NCBI RefSeq assembly: GCF_026225065.1
Contig: NZ_JAMFSB010000229.1
Location: 1 to 32,175 of the forward strand
DNA length: 32,175 nucleotides
Reading direction: 5' to 3'
Source: Paraburkholderia sp.
Lineage (GTDB): Bacteria > Pseudomonadota > Gammaproteobacteria > Burkholderiales > Burkholderiaceae
Shown: one piece after another, positions 25,221 to 32,175 of the stretch
How the letters are laid out: every line of letters starts with the position of its first letter
How positions within the stretch are numbered: the stretch's first letter is position 1
Notes under the pieces: model-generated
The model's database searches: none
The model's input: the letters and a program-made list of their open reading frames with translations, nothing else
What the model was told of the DNA's origin: nothing
Program-made: the position numbers and the translations under genes

Positions 25221-26444
25221 TCAGCGTCTTTCCTCGGGTGCCAGATGCGAGCGCAATGCGATCGCCAGCGGAAAGATCGCCAACGCGGTCAGAGCCGTGG
25301 CAAAAGTAGCGCCGTGTACGCCGATCCGGTCGCCAAGAAAACCGTAGATGACCGGTGAAATCGCACCCGAAGCTATCGTCCCCGTGTAAAACAACGCGAA
25401 TGCGCGCTCAGTGCGCTCGGGGGCCGACATTTCCGGCACTGTTCCGTAGAGCACGGAGGAAGTGCCGTTGAGCATCATGCCCAACAGCGGCAGCAGCACC
25501 ATTGTGAGCGCCAGTGGGAGAAACATCACGGCGACGATGCAGGCCGCTGTACCGCCCTCGGTGACCAGCACCGTGCCTATCACTCCCATGCGTGCGCCAA
25601 GCCAGCCGCAAGCGAACTTGCCGGCCGCACCACCGATAAAGACCAGCGCGAGTGCGGTCCCCACCATCGCCGGCGAGACGCCTTTTGCCTTGAGCAAGAA
25701 CGGCAAGAAAGTGAGCAGCCCCATACGCACGGCTGTGTCGAGCACACCAATCGCGAACAACGGGGAAAAGCCGCTTCCCGAGGTGCTGCGACGGTGATCG
25801 GGCGCATCAACGTCCACCGGCGCGCTACGCGGTATGGACGGGAAAAATAGCGCGATGACTGCGGCAATGACGCAGCCCAATGCGGACACAATCCATAACG
25901 CGTGACGCCACGGCATCATGGTCACGAGCAGCGAAACGGCAGCCGGCAGTGCGGATTTTCCGAGGTCTCCGGAAAAATTGTAGACGCTCAAAGGTCCTCT
26001 GGCATTGCGCCCGTAGGTACGGGAGACGGCGCCGGAGGCGATCGGGTGTTGCGTGCTTGAGCCGCTGCCCGAAATCGCCAAAGCCACGCACAGGCCAAGC
26101 AGGCCGCCCGACATCCCGGCAACGGCATAACCGAGTGCAGCCAACAAAGTACCGAGGGCCAGCGTCGCCCGACTGCCCAGCCACTGCGCAAGGCGCCCGG
26201 CAGGCAGTTGGAGCGTGGCCATCGTGCCGGCATAGATACCGCGCAGGATAGCCAGAGCGGCAAAATCAAGACCAAAGTCCGACTGCCACACGGGTAGCAA
26301 CGCATAGATCATGTCTGTGTAGCCATCGTGCATCGCATGCGCGACACACGAGAGCCACAGCACGCGCGAGCGTGACGGCGCGGCCGGCTGGCCGGCTGAA
26401 TCGGCCTGCTGTGGGGGCGACGGGGAAAAAACGGGCAAGCGCAT
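25221..26444 (-). CDS. MFS transporter, fosmidomycin-resistance (Fsr)-like
   Basis: This 407-residue protein has about 12 membrane helices. After a cytosolic tail of about 30 residues, VAHAMHDGYTDMIYALLPVWQSDFGLDF resembles the first helix of Fsr-type exporters. LPAGRLAQWLGSRATLALG fits the loop 2-3 motif. Likely role: proton-driven efflux of a small molecule across the inner membrane; substrate unknown. I start at 26444 (AGAGG six bases upstream) rather than at 26507, which has no ribosome site. It diverges from a LysR-type gene, which probably controls it. Confidence 0.87.
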   Translation of the reverse strand: MRLPVFSPSPPQQADSAGQPAAPSRSRVLWLSCVAHAMHDGYTDMIYALLPVWQSDFGLDFAALAILRGIYAGTMATLQLPAGRLAQWLGSRATLALGTLLAALGYAVAGMSGGLLGLCVALAISGSGSSTQHPIASGAVSRTYGRNARGPLSVYNFSGDLGKSALPAAVSLLVTMMPWRHALWIVSALGCVIAAVIALFFPSIPRSAPVDVDAPDHRRSTSGSGFSPLFAIGVLDTAVRMGLLTFLPFLLKAKGVSPAMVGTALALVFIGGAAGKFACGWLGARMGVIGTVLVTEGGTAACIVAVMFLPLALTMVLLPLLGMMLNGTSSVLYGTVPEMSAPERTERAFALFYTGTIASGAISPVIYGFLGDRIGVHGATFATALTALAIFPLAIALRSHLAPEERR

Positions 26445-26562
26445 ATCAATCCTCTTCTCACGAGACGACGCCGAAAGGCAAGTCGCCGTGGTGTATTCAG
26501 ACTCCATGTGGCAATTTTATGACGGGACAACGACACAGTTCAATTGAGCTAATATCGCGTTA

Positions 26563-27537
26563 ATGGAGAAAAAAAGTCACGTCATGGGTAGAGACAAAGG
26601 CACTGCGAAGGACCGGGACAAGCTGCCGCCACTTAACGCGTTGCGCAATTTCGAAGCGGTAGCCCGGCACGGCAGCTTCGCCGGCGCCGCAACCGATTTG
26701 CATGTCACCCACTGGGCCGTCGGAAAGCAGATCCGGTTGCTGGAAGACTGGTTCGGCTTGCCGTTATTCGAGCGCCGCCCGCGCGGCGTTGTGCTGACCG
26801 ATGAAGGCGCTGCGCTGCTGAACGAAGTGAGCAACGCGTTCGAGCGCCTGGGCACCGCGGCGGCGCGGCTGCGCCACGATGAATTTGCGCGCCGGGTCTC
26901 AGGCGTCGTGCGTGTGAACGTGCCGGCGAGTTTCGCGCTGTGCTGGCTGCTGCCGCGTCTGGCCGACTTTCAGGCGCGTTACCCGGACATCGACGTGCGG
27001 CTGTCGACCACATCGCGCAAGTTGCGCTACATAGGCGACGCCTTCGACATTGGGGTTCGCTCCGGACCCGAACAAGGCGCTGACGTCGTGTCGCGCACGC
27101 TGATGGCCGACTTGCGTCTGCCCGCCTGCAGCCCTGCACTGCTGCGCCAGCAGCCCATACAGGACGTAACCGATCTGCGCCATCAAACCCTGCTGCATTC
27201 CGCCAGTACGCGCACAGCCTGGTCGCAGTGGCTTAGGGAGGCCGGTGCGCCCGACCTGCGGGCTGCGCGTCATGTCGAGTTTGACCACGTACACCTCCAG
27301 CTTGCCGCCGCCGTGGAGGGGCTGGGTGTCACACTGGCATCGCTGCCGCTGATCGGGCGCGACATTGCCGCGGGGCGCCTCGTGTGTCCGATTGCGGCAC
27401 CAACATGGCGCGCCGCCGACTACGCGCTCGTGATCAACGCCGATCGCGCCGGCGATGACGCCGTTATGGCATTTGAGCAATGGATCACGATGATGGCCAG
27501 CCAGAGTCCTGGGCAACTTGAGCGGGCCGGTGTCTGA
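26563..27537 (+). CDS. LysR-type transcriptional regulator, GcvA-like
   Basis: This 324-residue regulator has a winged-helix domain at about 23-85. LPPLNALRNFEAVARHGSFAGAATDLHVTHWAVGKQIR is the GcvA/AmpR-group signature (residues 21-58). The remaining sequence is the usual two-lobed effector domain (LCWLLPRLADFQARYPDIDVRL). The start is uncertain: 26563 has no ribosome site, while an ATG at 26584 has GGAG 14 bases upstream. It probably acts on the divergent MFS gene through the 118-base intergenic region. Confidence 0.92.
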   Translation: MEKKSHVMGRDKGTAKDRDKLPPLNALRNFEAVARHGSFAGAATDLHVTHWAVGKQIRLLEDWFGLPLFERRPRGVVLTDEGAALLNEVSNAFERLGTAAARLRHDEFARRVSGVVRVNVPASFALCWLLPRLADFQARYPDIDVRLSTTSRKLRYIGDAFDIGVRSGPEQGADVVSRTLMADLRLPACSPALLRQQPIQDVTDLRHQTLLHSASTRTAWSQWLREAGAPDLRAARHVEFDHVHLQLAAAVEGLGVTLASLPLIGRDIAAGRLVCPIAAPTWRAADYALVINADRAGDDAVMAFEQWITMMASQSPGQLERAGV

Positions 27538-27608
27538 TACTTAGGTATGGGCTTTGGCGAGAACGTCCCGACGGGTGGTGCCGCGGGTCGCCGACGGGTC
27601 GGCAGGTC

Positions 27609-27914
27609 CTACTTCTTGCCCTGGGGGGATGCCAGATATGGCTGCACGATTTCGGAGCATCTGAATTCGCCAATCGCGCCATCGTGGTATTCGGTGCATT
27701 CGACGAGGCTGTCGTCCTTCTGCAGCACGTAGGTACGCATGGTCCTTGATGACTGTTGTACGGGCGTGTCGAACGCCGAGACGAGCTTGTAGCCGTTCAT
27801 GATGACGTCATGGAGCGACGCCGGGATCGCGTGCCATTGCTGGTTAGGCGCCGGCTCAGCGGCGTGCGCCGTCAGCGCGACAGTGGCGAGCAGCGCAGTG
27901 CGTAGAACTTTCAT
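27609..27914 (-). CDS. Small secreted hypothetical protein
   Basis: I do not recognise this 101-residue protein. It begins MKVLRTALLATVALTAHAAEP, a clear signal peptide (cleavage after AHA near residue 18). The mature part has no motif I know: a WHAIPASLHDVIMNGYKLV segment, two Cys (CTEYHD and RCSEI) that could form a disulfide, and a Lys-rich end. I start at 27914 because it gives a clean signal peptide and GGGG lies nearby; an ATG at 27929 would add five residues. It converges with the LysR gene 71 bases away. Confidence 0.75.
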   Translation of the reverse strand: MKVLRTALLATVALTAHAAEPAPNQQWHAIPASLHDVIMNGYKLVSAFDTPVQQSSRTMRTYVLQKDDSLVECTEYHDGAIGEFRCSEIVQPYLASPQGKK

Positions 27915-28083
27915 CGGTCTTGCCCCCATCTTGCGGTCTTGAGGGCATTGACTTTATCACTCGCCCGCCTGGCATACCTAGAGCCCCTCTTGACGATGGC
28001 TGTCGCCTAACCCCCGTCAACCACGTGGTAGTCCGAAGTGAATCCATGTCTGATGTTACGTACTACGCGAAACGCAGCCGATT

Positions 28084-28866
28084 TCAGGAGATGAAATTCT
28101 TCAACTCCAGAAATTCCCGCAGTCGCTGCGAATCAGAGCGGAAGACCTCAGGGTCGTATTTCAGTGGACTTGAATACAACTGTGCCATCGACCTGATCCC
28201 GTGCTGTTCGAGCTTCGACCGCCCGGCCGGACTGGCCATGTGCCGCGGCCACGCGCGCTGCTCGCGTTCCGCATAGCTCGCGTCGATTTCCTCGTCGCTC
28301 GGGTCGCGGTAAAACTCGTCGTGAATCAGCGCGGACATCGGCAGCCGGTCACGTTTGTCGGGATTTTCGTCCGGATACCCGGCGACAATCGTCGCCGCCG
28401 GCACGCAGGTATCGGGGAGATTCAAGGCCGCCGCGATGGCACTCATCGCGGATAGCGTCGAGCCCATGTAGCAGACGCCCAGACCGCGAGCCTCGAATCC
28501 CAGACAGACGTTCTGCGCCACGATCATCGCGTCGCATAACGCAATGTGGTAGCCCATCAGGTTGTTGAAATTGTCGCGTGCCGCCCCACGCGCGAGCCAG
28601 CGCCGTGTCCGGTAGCAGTCCGCAACAAAGGTCACCAGCAACGGGGCTTGCAGGATCATTGGCTGTCGTGCGTGCAGCTCGTATAACTGCTGTCTGCGCT
28701 TTACGTCCTGTGTCAAAACCAGCGAGACGTTGTTGAGGTTGCCCGACGAAGAAGCCCCGGCCATTGCATCGGCACATACCTCGTCGATCAGTTCACGGGC
28801 AATGGGGCCCGGCTTGTAACGTCGGATCGAGCGATGTCCGTTGAGCAGCCTCGAGAGGTCAGTCAT
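28084..28866 (-). CDS. NfsA/FRP-type nitroreductase family protein
   Basis: This 260-residue flavoprotein binds FMN as a predicted dimer. The N-terminal HRSIRRYKPGPI (about 10-21) holds the FMN phosphate-binding Arg residues. DAMAGASSSGNLNNVSLVL and GLGVCYMGSTLSAMSAI match the NfsA/Frp group, as do the C-terminal segments (LPMSALIHDEFY, then a long helical tail). Such enzymes reduce nitro, quinone or azo groups, or ketone/ene systems with NAD(P)H. Its start overlaps the aminotransferase end by eight bases, so it is the last gene of the halogenase operon. A role in maturing the product is inference. Confidence 0.9.
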   Translation of the reverse strand: MTDLSRLLNGHRSIRRYKPGPIARELIDEVCADAMAGASSSGNLNNVSLVLTQDVKRRQQLYELHARQPMILQAPLLVTFVADCYRTRRWLARGAARDNFNNLMGYHIALCDAMIVAQNVCLGFEARGLGVCYMGSTLSAMSAIAAALNLPDTCVPAATIVAGYPDENPDKRDRLPMSALIHDEFYRDPSDEEIDASYAEREQRAWPRHMASPAGRSKLEQHGIRSMAQLYSSPLKYDPEVFRSDSQRLREFLELKNFIS

Positions 28867-30157
28867 GGATCCCAGGCTCCGTGCGGCACAGCATCGAAAA
28901 GCAGCGATCGAGGATGCGCAGCCCCGCTTCGAGCGTCGCCAGTTCGACCGTCAGCGGCGCCAGCATACGCAGGACGTTGCCGTGCATCCCGCCTGCGAGC
29001 AACAGCAGCCCCGCCTCGCGCGCCGACGTGACAAGCTTGCTGGTGAGGTCTTTTGCCGGCTGTCCATCGGGCGTGCGTAACTCGACGCCGATCAGCGCTC
29101 CGAGTCCCCGCACGTCAGCGATCAATGGATAGCGTTGCTGCATCGCCAGCAGCGCCGCGCGCGTGATCTCGCCAACCTGGCGGGCGCGCGCCAGGATCTG
29201 CTCCCGATCCATGACGTCGAGTACGGCCAGCGCGGCGGCGCAGGACAGCGGGTTGCCGGCGTAGGTACCGCCCAGGCCGCCGGGCCCGACGGCGTCCATC
29301 ACACTGGCGTGGCCCGTCACGCCGGCGAGCGGCAATCCGCCGGCCACCGATTTGCCGAACACCAGCAGGTCCGGTGTCGCTCCCATCTGCTCGACGGTGA
29401 AGAACGTACCCGTTCGGCCGGCACCGCTTTGCACCTCGTCGGCGATCAATACGATCCCTTCACGGTCGCACAACGCACGCAACTTTGAAACGAATCCAGG
29501 CGGGGCCACCTGTATTCCGCCTTCGCCCTGCACCGGTTCGAAGATGATCGCGGCAATATCTTCGGGAGCGGCGTCATTTCTGAAGATGCGCTCAATGCTG
29601 CCAAGCGCCGAATCGACGTCGATGCTGTTCAGCGCGTCCGGATAGAGCGCGCGATAGACATGACCCAGCATTAGGCCCATTCCGGACGCGTAGGGTGCCA
29701 CCTTGCCGGTCATTGCCAAGGCCATTAGCGTGCGGCCATGATAGGCGCCGGTAAAGGCAATCACACCGCTGCGCTTCGTATGCGCGCGGGCGATCTTGAC
29801 CGCGCTTTCCACGGCTTCGGAGCCGGTGCTGAACAAGGCAGTCTTTTTGGAGCCATCGCCCGGGGCCAGCGCATTGATCCGTTCACATACCGCGACATAG
29901 GACTCGTATGGCAGCACGGCGAAACAGGTGTGGACGAAATGGCCCAATTGCCGCTGGACCGCTTCGACGACGTCAGGATGAAGATGCCCCGTATTGAGCA
30001 CGGCAATGCCGCTCGTAAAATCGATGTACTCGTTACCGTCGATATCCCAGATTCGGTCGTTTAACGCCCGCGCCGCGAAAATCGGGTGGGCCTGGTTCAC
30101 GCCGCGGGCAACCGCGGCCTGCCGGCGTCCTAGCAACGTTTCGTTGGCGACACTCAT
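28859..30157 (-). CDS. Class III PLP aminotransferase (GabT-like)
   Basis: This 432-residue cytosolic aminotransferase is of fold type I. TGSEAVE (111-117) and GAYHGRT (137-143) contact the cofactor. EPVQGEGG begins at Glu207 and the cofactor-nitrogen Asp240 lies in IADEVQSGAGRTG. Lys269 in FGKSVAGGLPL should form the Schiff base. The overall match is to 4-aminobutyrate/omega-amino-acid aminotransferases. Its place in the halogenase operon suggests amination of an aldehyde or ketone on a biosynthetic intermediate, or supply of an amino starter, rather than GABA breakdown (inference). It overlaps halogenase by four bases (ATGA) and nitroreductase by eight. Confidence 0.93.
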   Translation of the reverse strand: MSVANETLLGRRQAAVARGVNQAHPIFAARALNDRIWDIDGNEYIDFTSGIAVLNTGHLHPDVVEAVQRQLGHFVHTCFAVLPYESYVAVCERINALAPGDGSKKTALFSTGSEAVESAVKIARAHTKRSGVIAFTGAYHGRTLMALAMTGKVAPYASGMGLMLGHVYRALYPDALNSIDVDSALGSIERIFRNDAAPEDIAAIIFEPVQGEGGIQVAPPGFVSKLRALCDREGIVLIADEVQSGAGRTGTFFTVEQMGATPDLLVFGKSVAGGLPLAGVTGHASVMDAVGPGGLGGTYAGNPLSCAAALAVLDVMDREQILARARQVGEITRAALLAMQQRYPLIADVRGLGALIGVELRTPDGQPAKDLTSKLVTSAREAGLLLLAGGMHGNVLRMLAPLTVELATLEAGLRILDRCFSMLCRTEPGIHD

Positions 30158-31851
30158 AGGCTCGCCCTGATTTCTGCGAGACGTTCGTCGGCACGCGCGG
30201 CAAGAGCCAACCGATCGCCGTAGCGATAGCGGTCGAGGAACTCGAACGGCCGCGCGTTCGGGCCGCGTGCGAGCTTCGTCGCGAGGCCATCGGGCGCATG
30301 GTTCGCCCAGTCCAGCAGCGACTTGGCAAATTCAACCGTCGGCCGCGAGACATAACGATTGGCAAAATCCGAGAAGTCGAGCGGCAGATGCTCGTGGTTC
30401 TCCACATACAAACGGTGCAACGTGGCTATTGTCTGCGCTTCGCCGATCTCGCCGTCCTTGAAGCGCTCCATCGTCGAGCACGCGGCGTCGAACATCCGCT
30501 CGTAGCGGTGACTTTCAATCGACAGATGACCGGGATAGGTCGCGTTCTCAAACGCCGCATCCAATGCTTCGTTATCCCGATCAGCCAGATAGTCCGAAAG
30601 AATCCGGCGCAACCGCAGCACACCGATATAGCTGCCGCTCAGCCAGATGCGGAACCATGCATTCCACAGCGGAAACGTTCGGAACGCGGTGTACGAGTTG
30701 GCGACGAGGCGATCGTTGATGCGTACCACTTCGAGGCTATAGCGCTCGAGCGGCAACAGGTCTTCGCGCTGCCAGCGGTCCGCCCGCAGCGATTTCAGCA
30801 AAGTCGGCGCCAGTCTTGCAATCGATTCGAATGTGTTCACCAGTCCTCGCGAGAACAGCGGATCGACGAATCCCACGGCATGTCCGAGCAGGCAATGCCG
30901 ATCGCCCACCGTCTCGCGACTCGTGTAGTTCAGGCGCGGCGCAACGGTCCATTCCCGAACCCGTGCAGCGTTTTTGAAGTGTTTCGCCACCGATGGATGA
31001 TCGGCCAGAAACTGCTGGAATTCGCGTTCCGGATCGCGGCTCGCGGGGCCATGCCTGTCGATATCGAACTGCAGTCCGACGCTGCACAGCGGATTGGTGC
31101 TGAACGGCTGATTGTTGAACGGGATGATCCACAGCCAGCCGCAGTCGAACATGTGATGCAGCGTGGTCTGCGACAACGCGGTCGGCGAACCGTGCGTCTC
31201 GACGGGTGCGATCACATCCTCATAAAGGTCGACGTTGACCATATGCGTGAACAGCGAGCGCGTGTTTGCCTGCATCGGCCGGGCGCCTTCGCGCAACTGC
31301 AACGCATCGGCGAGCGGCGCGCGGAAACCCGCGGCGTCCACCACGAAGCGTGTGTGCAGCCGATGGCCGTCGGCAAGCGTCAGCGTGACGCCCTCGCTTG
31401 CGACGTCGATGGTCTGGATGCGTGCCTGCTGCCTGATAACCGCACCGAGACGGGCCGCAAGCGCGACGTAGTACGCATCGATGTCCTGACGAAACAGATG
31501 GGCCTCCGGCGCGAGTACCGGGGTCGACACCACATCGGCGATATCGTGCTCCTTGCGAAAGCCGTTCCATGCGAAGCTGAACGCCAGTTTGACACCCGCC
31601 GCCGAGGAGCCGATATGCCGGTTGATCTCGGAAATGTTGCCCGGATAGGCTAGTTCGGGGATGCCAAAGCGAGCCGCCATGAGTTCAAGCAGCACGGCGC
31701 TTTCCGGCACCATCGACTCGCCCACCGCGAAGCGCGGGTGCGTACCCGCGTCCAGCACGACGACCTTTACGCCGTTTTTGGCGAGAATCGCGGCAAGCAT
31801 CGAACCCGAGATGCCAGAACCGATGATGGCAACGTCATGATCGTAATTCAT
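30154..31851 (-). CDS. Flavin-dependent halogenase (Trp-halogenase superfamily)
   Basis: This 565-residue FAD protein of the flavin-dependent halogenase superfamily has the FAD loop GSGISG (11-16) and GES (44-46). The halogenase signature W-x-W-x-I-P is complete at 239-244 (WLWIIP). Lys88 (in GVKLAFSFAWNG) is placed where the halogenating lysine is expected. The second FAD motif is GHAVGFVDPLFSRGL. The reaction would use reduced flavin, O2 and chloride or bromide to make a haloamine/hypohalous species. The long C-terminal half (about 200 residues beyond the core) and neighbouring ketosynthase-like gene suggest a phenolic or carrier-bound substrate rather than free tryptophan, which is inference. 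A start at 31860 is less likely because its AGGA directly abuts the ATG. Confidence 0.88.
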   Translation of the reverse strand: MNYDHDVAIIGSGISGSMLAAILAKNGVKVVVLDAGTHPRFAVGESMVPESAVLLELMAARFGIPELAYPGNISEINRHIGSSAAGVKLAFSFAWNGFRKEHDIADVVSTPVLAPEAHLFRQDIDAYYVALAARLGAVIRQQARIQTIDVASEGVTLTLADGHRLHTRFVVDAAGFRAPLADALQLREGARPMQANTRSLFTHMVNVDLYEDVIAPVETHGSPTALSQTTLHHMFDCGWLWIIPFNNQPFSTNPLCSVGLQFDIDRHGPASRDPEREFQQFLADHPSVAKHFKNAARVREWTVAPRLNYTSRETVGDRHCLLGHAVGFVDPLFSRGLVNTFESIARLAPTLLKSLRADRWQREDLLPLERYSLEVVRINDRLVANSYTAFRTFPLWNAWFRIWLSGSYIGVLRLRRILSDYLADRDNEALDAAFENATYPGHLSIESHRYERMFDAACSTMERFKDGEIGEAQTIATLHRLYVENHEHLPLDFSDFANRYVSRPTVEFAKSLLDWANHAPDGLATKLARGPNARPFEFLDRYRYGDRLALAARADERLAEIRASL

Positions 31852-31915
31852 AGTTTGCATTCCTATATGTTTTCGTTAGATCTGGTAATTTTTCGAACGT
31901 GTTCGACACCTTGTT

Positions 31916-32175
31916 TCAGTCGAGGTCAGGCCTTCTGATCAGCGTGCCGGTCACCTGTATGTCCGCTGCCGCATCGAAATCAGCTGCAATGAGGATCAGA
32001 TAGCGTGCGTTGCCCTGCCCCAGCCATCGCGCGGCGAGCACGTCGACCAGCGTCCGTGCGCTGGCGGCCGGCATCGTGAGGTTCATGGTGGGTCCACGAA
32101 AACCGAAGCGGGTACAACAGATAGAGAGCGCAGCGCCGGCATTCGCGTTGATGAACGCCGCGGGCGATACCCGGC
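31916..32175 (-). CDS. Ketosynthase-like protein, C-terminal 85 residues (cut by window end)
   Basis: An open frame enters from the window edge and stops at 31916-31918, too short to be conspicuous on its own. Its pattern is that of a beta-ketoacyl synthase N-terminal domain: VSPAAF, INANAGAALSI, FGFRGPTMNLT, then VDVLAARWLGQGNARYLILIAAD. In active enzymes the segment after R-G-P reads (T)AC, with the catalytic Cys; here it reads LTMPAAS, so the Cys is absent. The protein also ends only about 20 residues after this region, so it has no C-terminal ketosynthase half. It may be a chain-length-factor-like or KS-like partner protein (for example the Ketoacyl-synt_2 type of aryl-polyene clusters). 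It is followed after 64 bases by halogenase, so the operon extends beyond the window. Confidence 0.7.
   Translation of the reverse strand, partial: RVSPAAFINANAGAALSICCTRFGFRGPTMNLTMPAASARTLVDVLAARWLGQGNARYLILIAADFDAAADIQVTGTLIRRPDLD

Noticed and set aside
30298..31653. 451-codon frame antisense to the halogenase
   Set aside because: The opposite strand encodes the halogenase with its catalytic motifs; this frame has no domain.

Overview
The window is a high-GC chromosomal segment that looks like a Burkholderiaceae genome, most likely Paraburkholderia, Caballeronia or Burkholderia. The gene order mltG-tmk-holB-(GNAT)-tatD-ankyrin with divergent ygfZ, the BPSL1445-like SYLF lipoprotein, and the G/C-rich codon use support this. 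No rRNA, tRNA or CRISPR array is visible.

Left part (1-8.1 kb): a cut-off YciI-like gene; a PsiF-repeat secreted protein with a possible Pho box upstream; a small two-helix membrane protein; a SYLF-domain lipoprotein; a strong bidirectional terminator; then leftward genes for a GT4 glycosyltransferase, a RecF/OLD-like AAA ATPase and trehalose-6-phosphate synthase OtsA. Next come an orphan Rap1a/Tai-type immunity-like protein and an exported ankyrin-repeat protein.

Core (8.1-15.2 kb): a leftward housekeeping block, mltG-tmk-holB then a GNAT acetyltransferase and a TatD nuclease-family protein, diverges from ygfZ. An AbrB-type antitoxin/PIN toxin pair with a perfect inverted-repeat operator sits between ygfZ and an NRDE (TANGO2-like) gene.

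Middle (15.2-20.1 kb): a leftward metabolic block encodes an HSL-type esterase, an SDR, an MDR reductase, a hotdog thioesterase and a Dabb protein. A relic of a phage-type tyrosine integrase N-terminus (about 37 residues) lies between the Dabb gene and a FadR/GntR regulator. The regulator diverges from a four-gene sugar ABC importer (binding protein, double ATPase, two permeases). Three TGGTnnRCCA palindromes lie in the divergent intergenic region.

Right part (25.2-32.2 kb): an MFS exporter-like gene diverges from a GcvA-type LysR regulator. A small secreted protein follows. The window ends in a tightly packed leftward operon: a ketosynthase-like protein (cut by the window edge and apparently lacking the catalytic Cys), a flavin-dependent halogenase, a class III aminotransferase and a nitroreductase, the last three with overlapping ends. 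This looks like one end of a biosynthetic cluster for a halogenated polyketide- or fatty-acid-derived metabolite. It is the most interesting part of the window.
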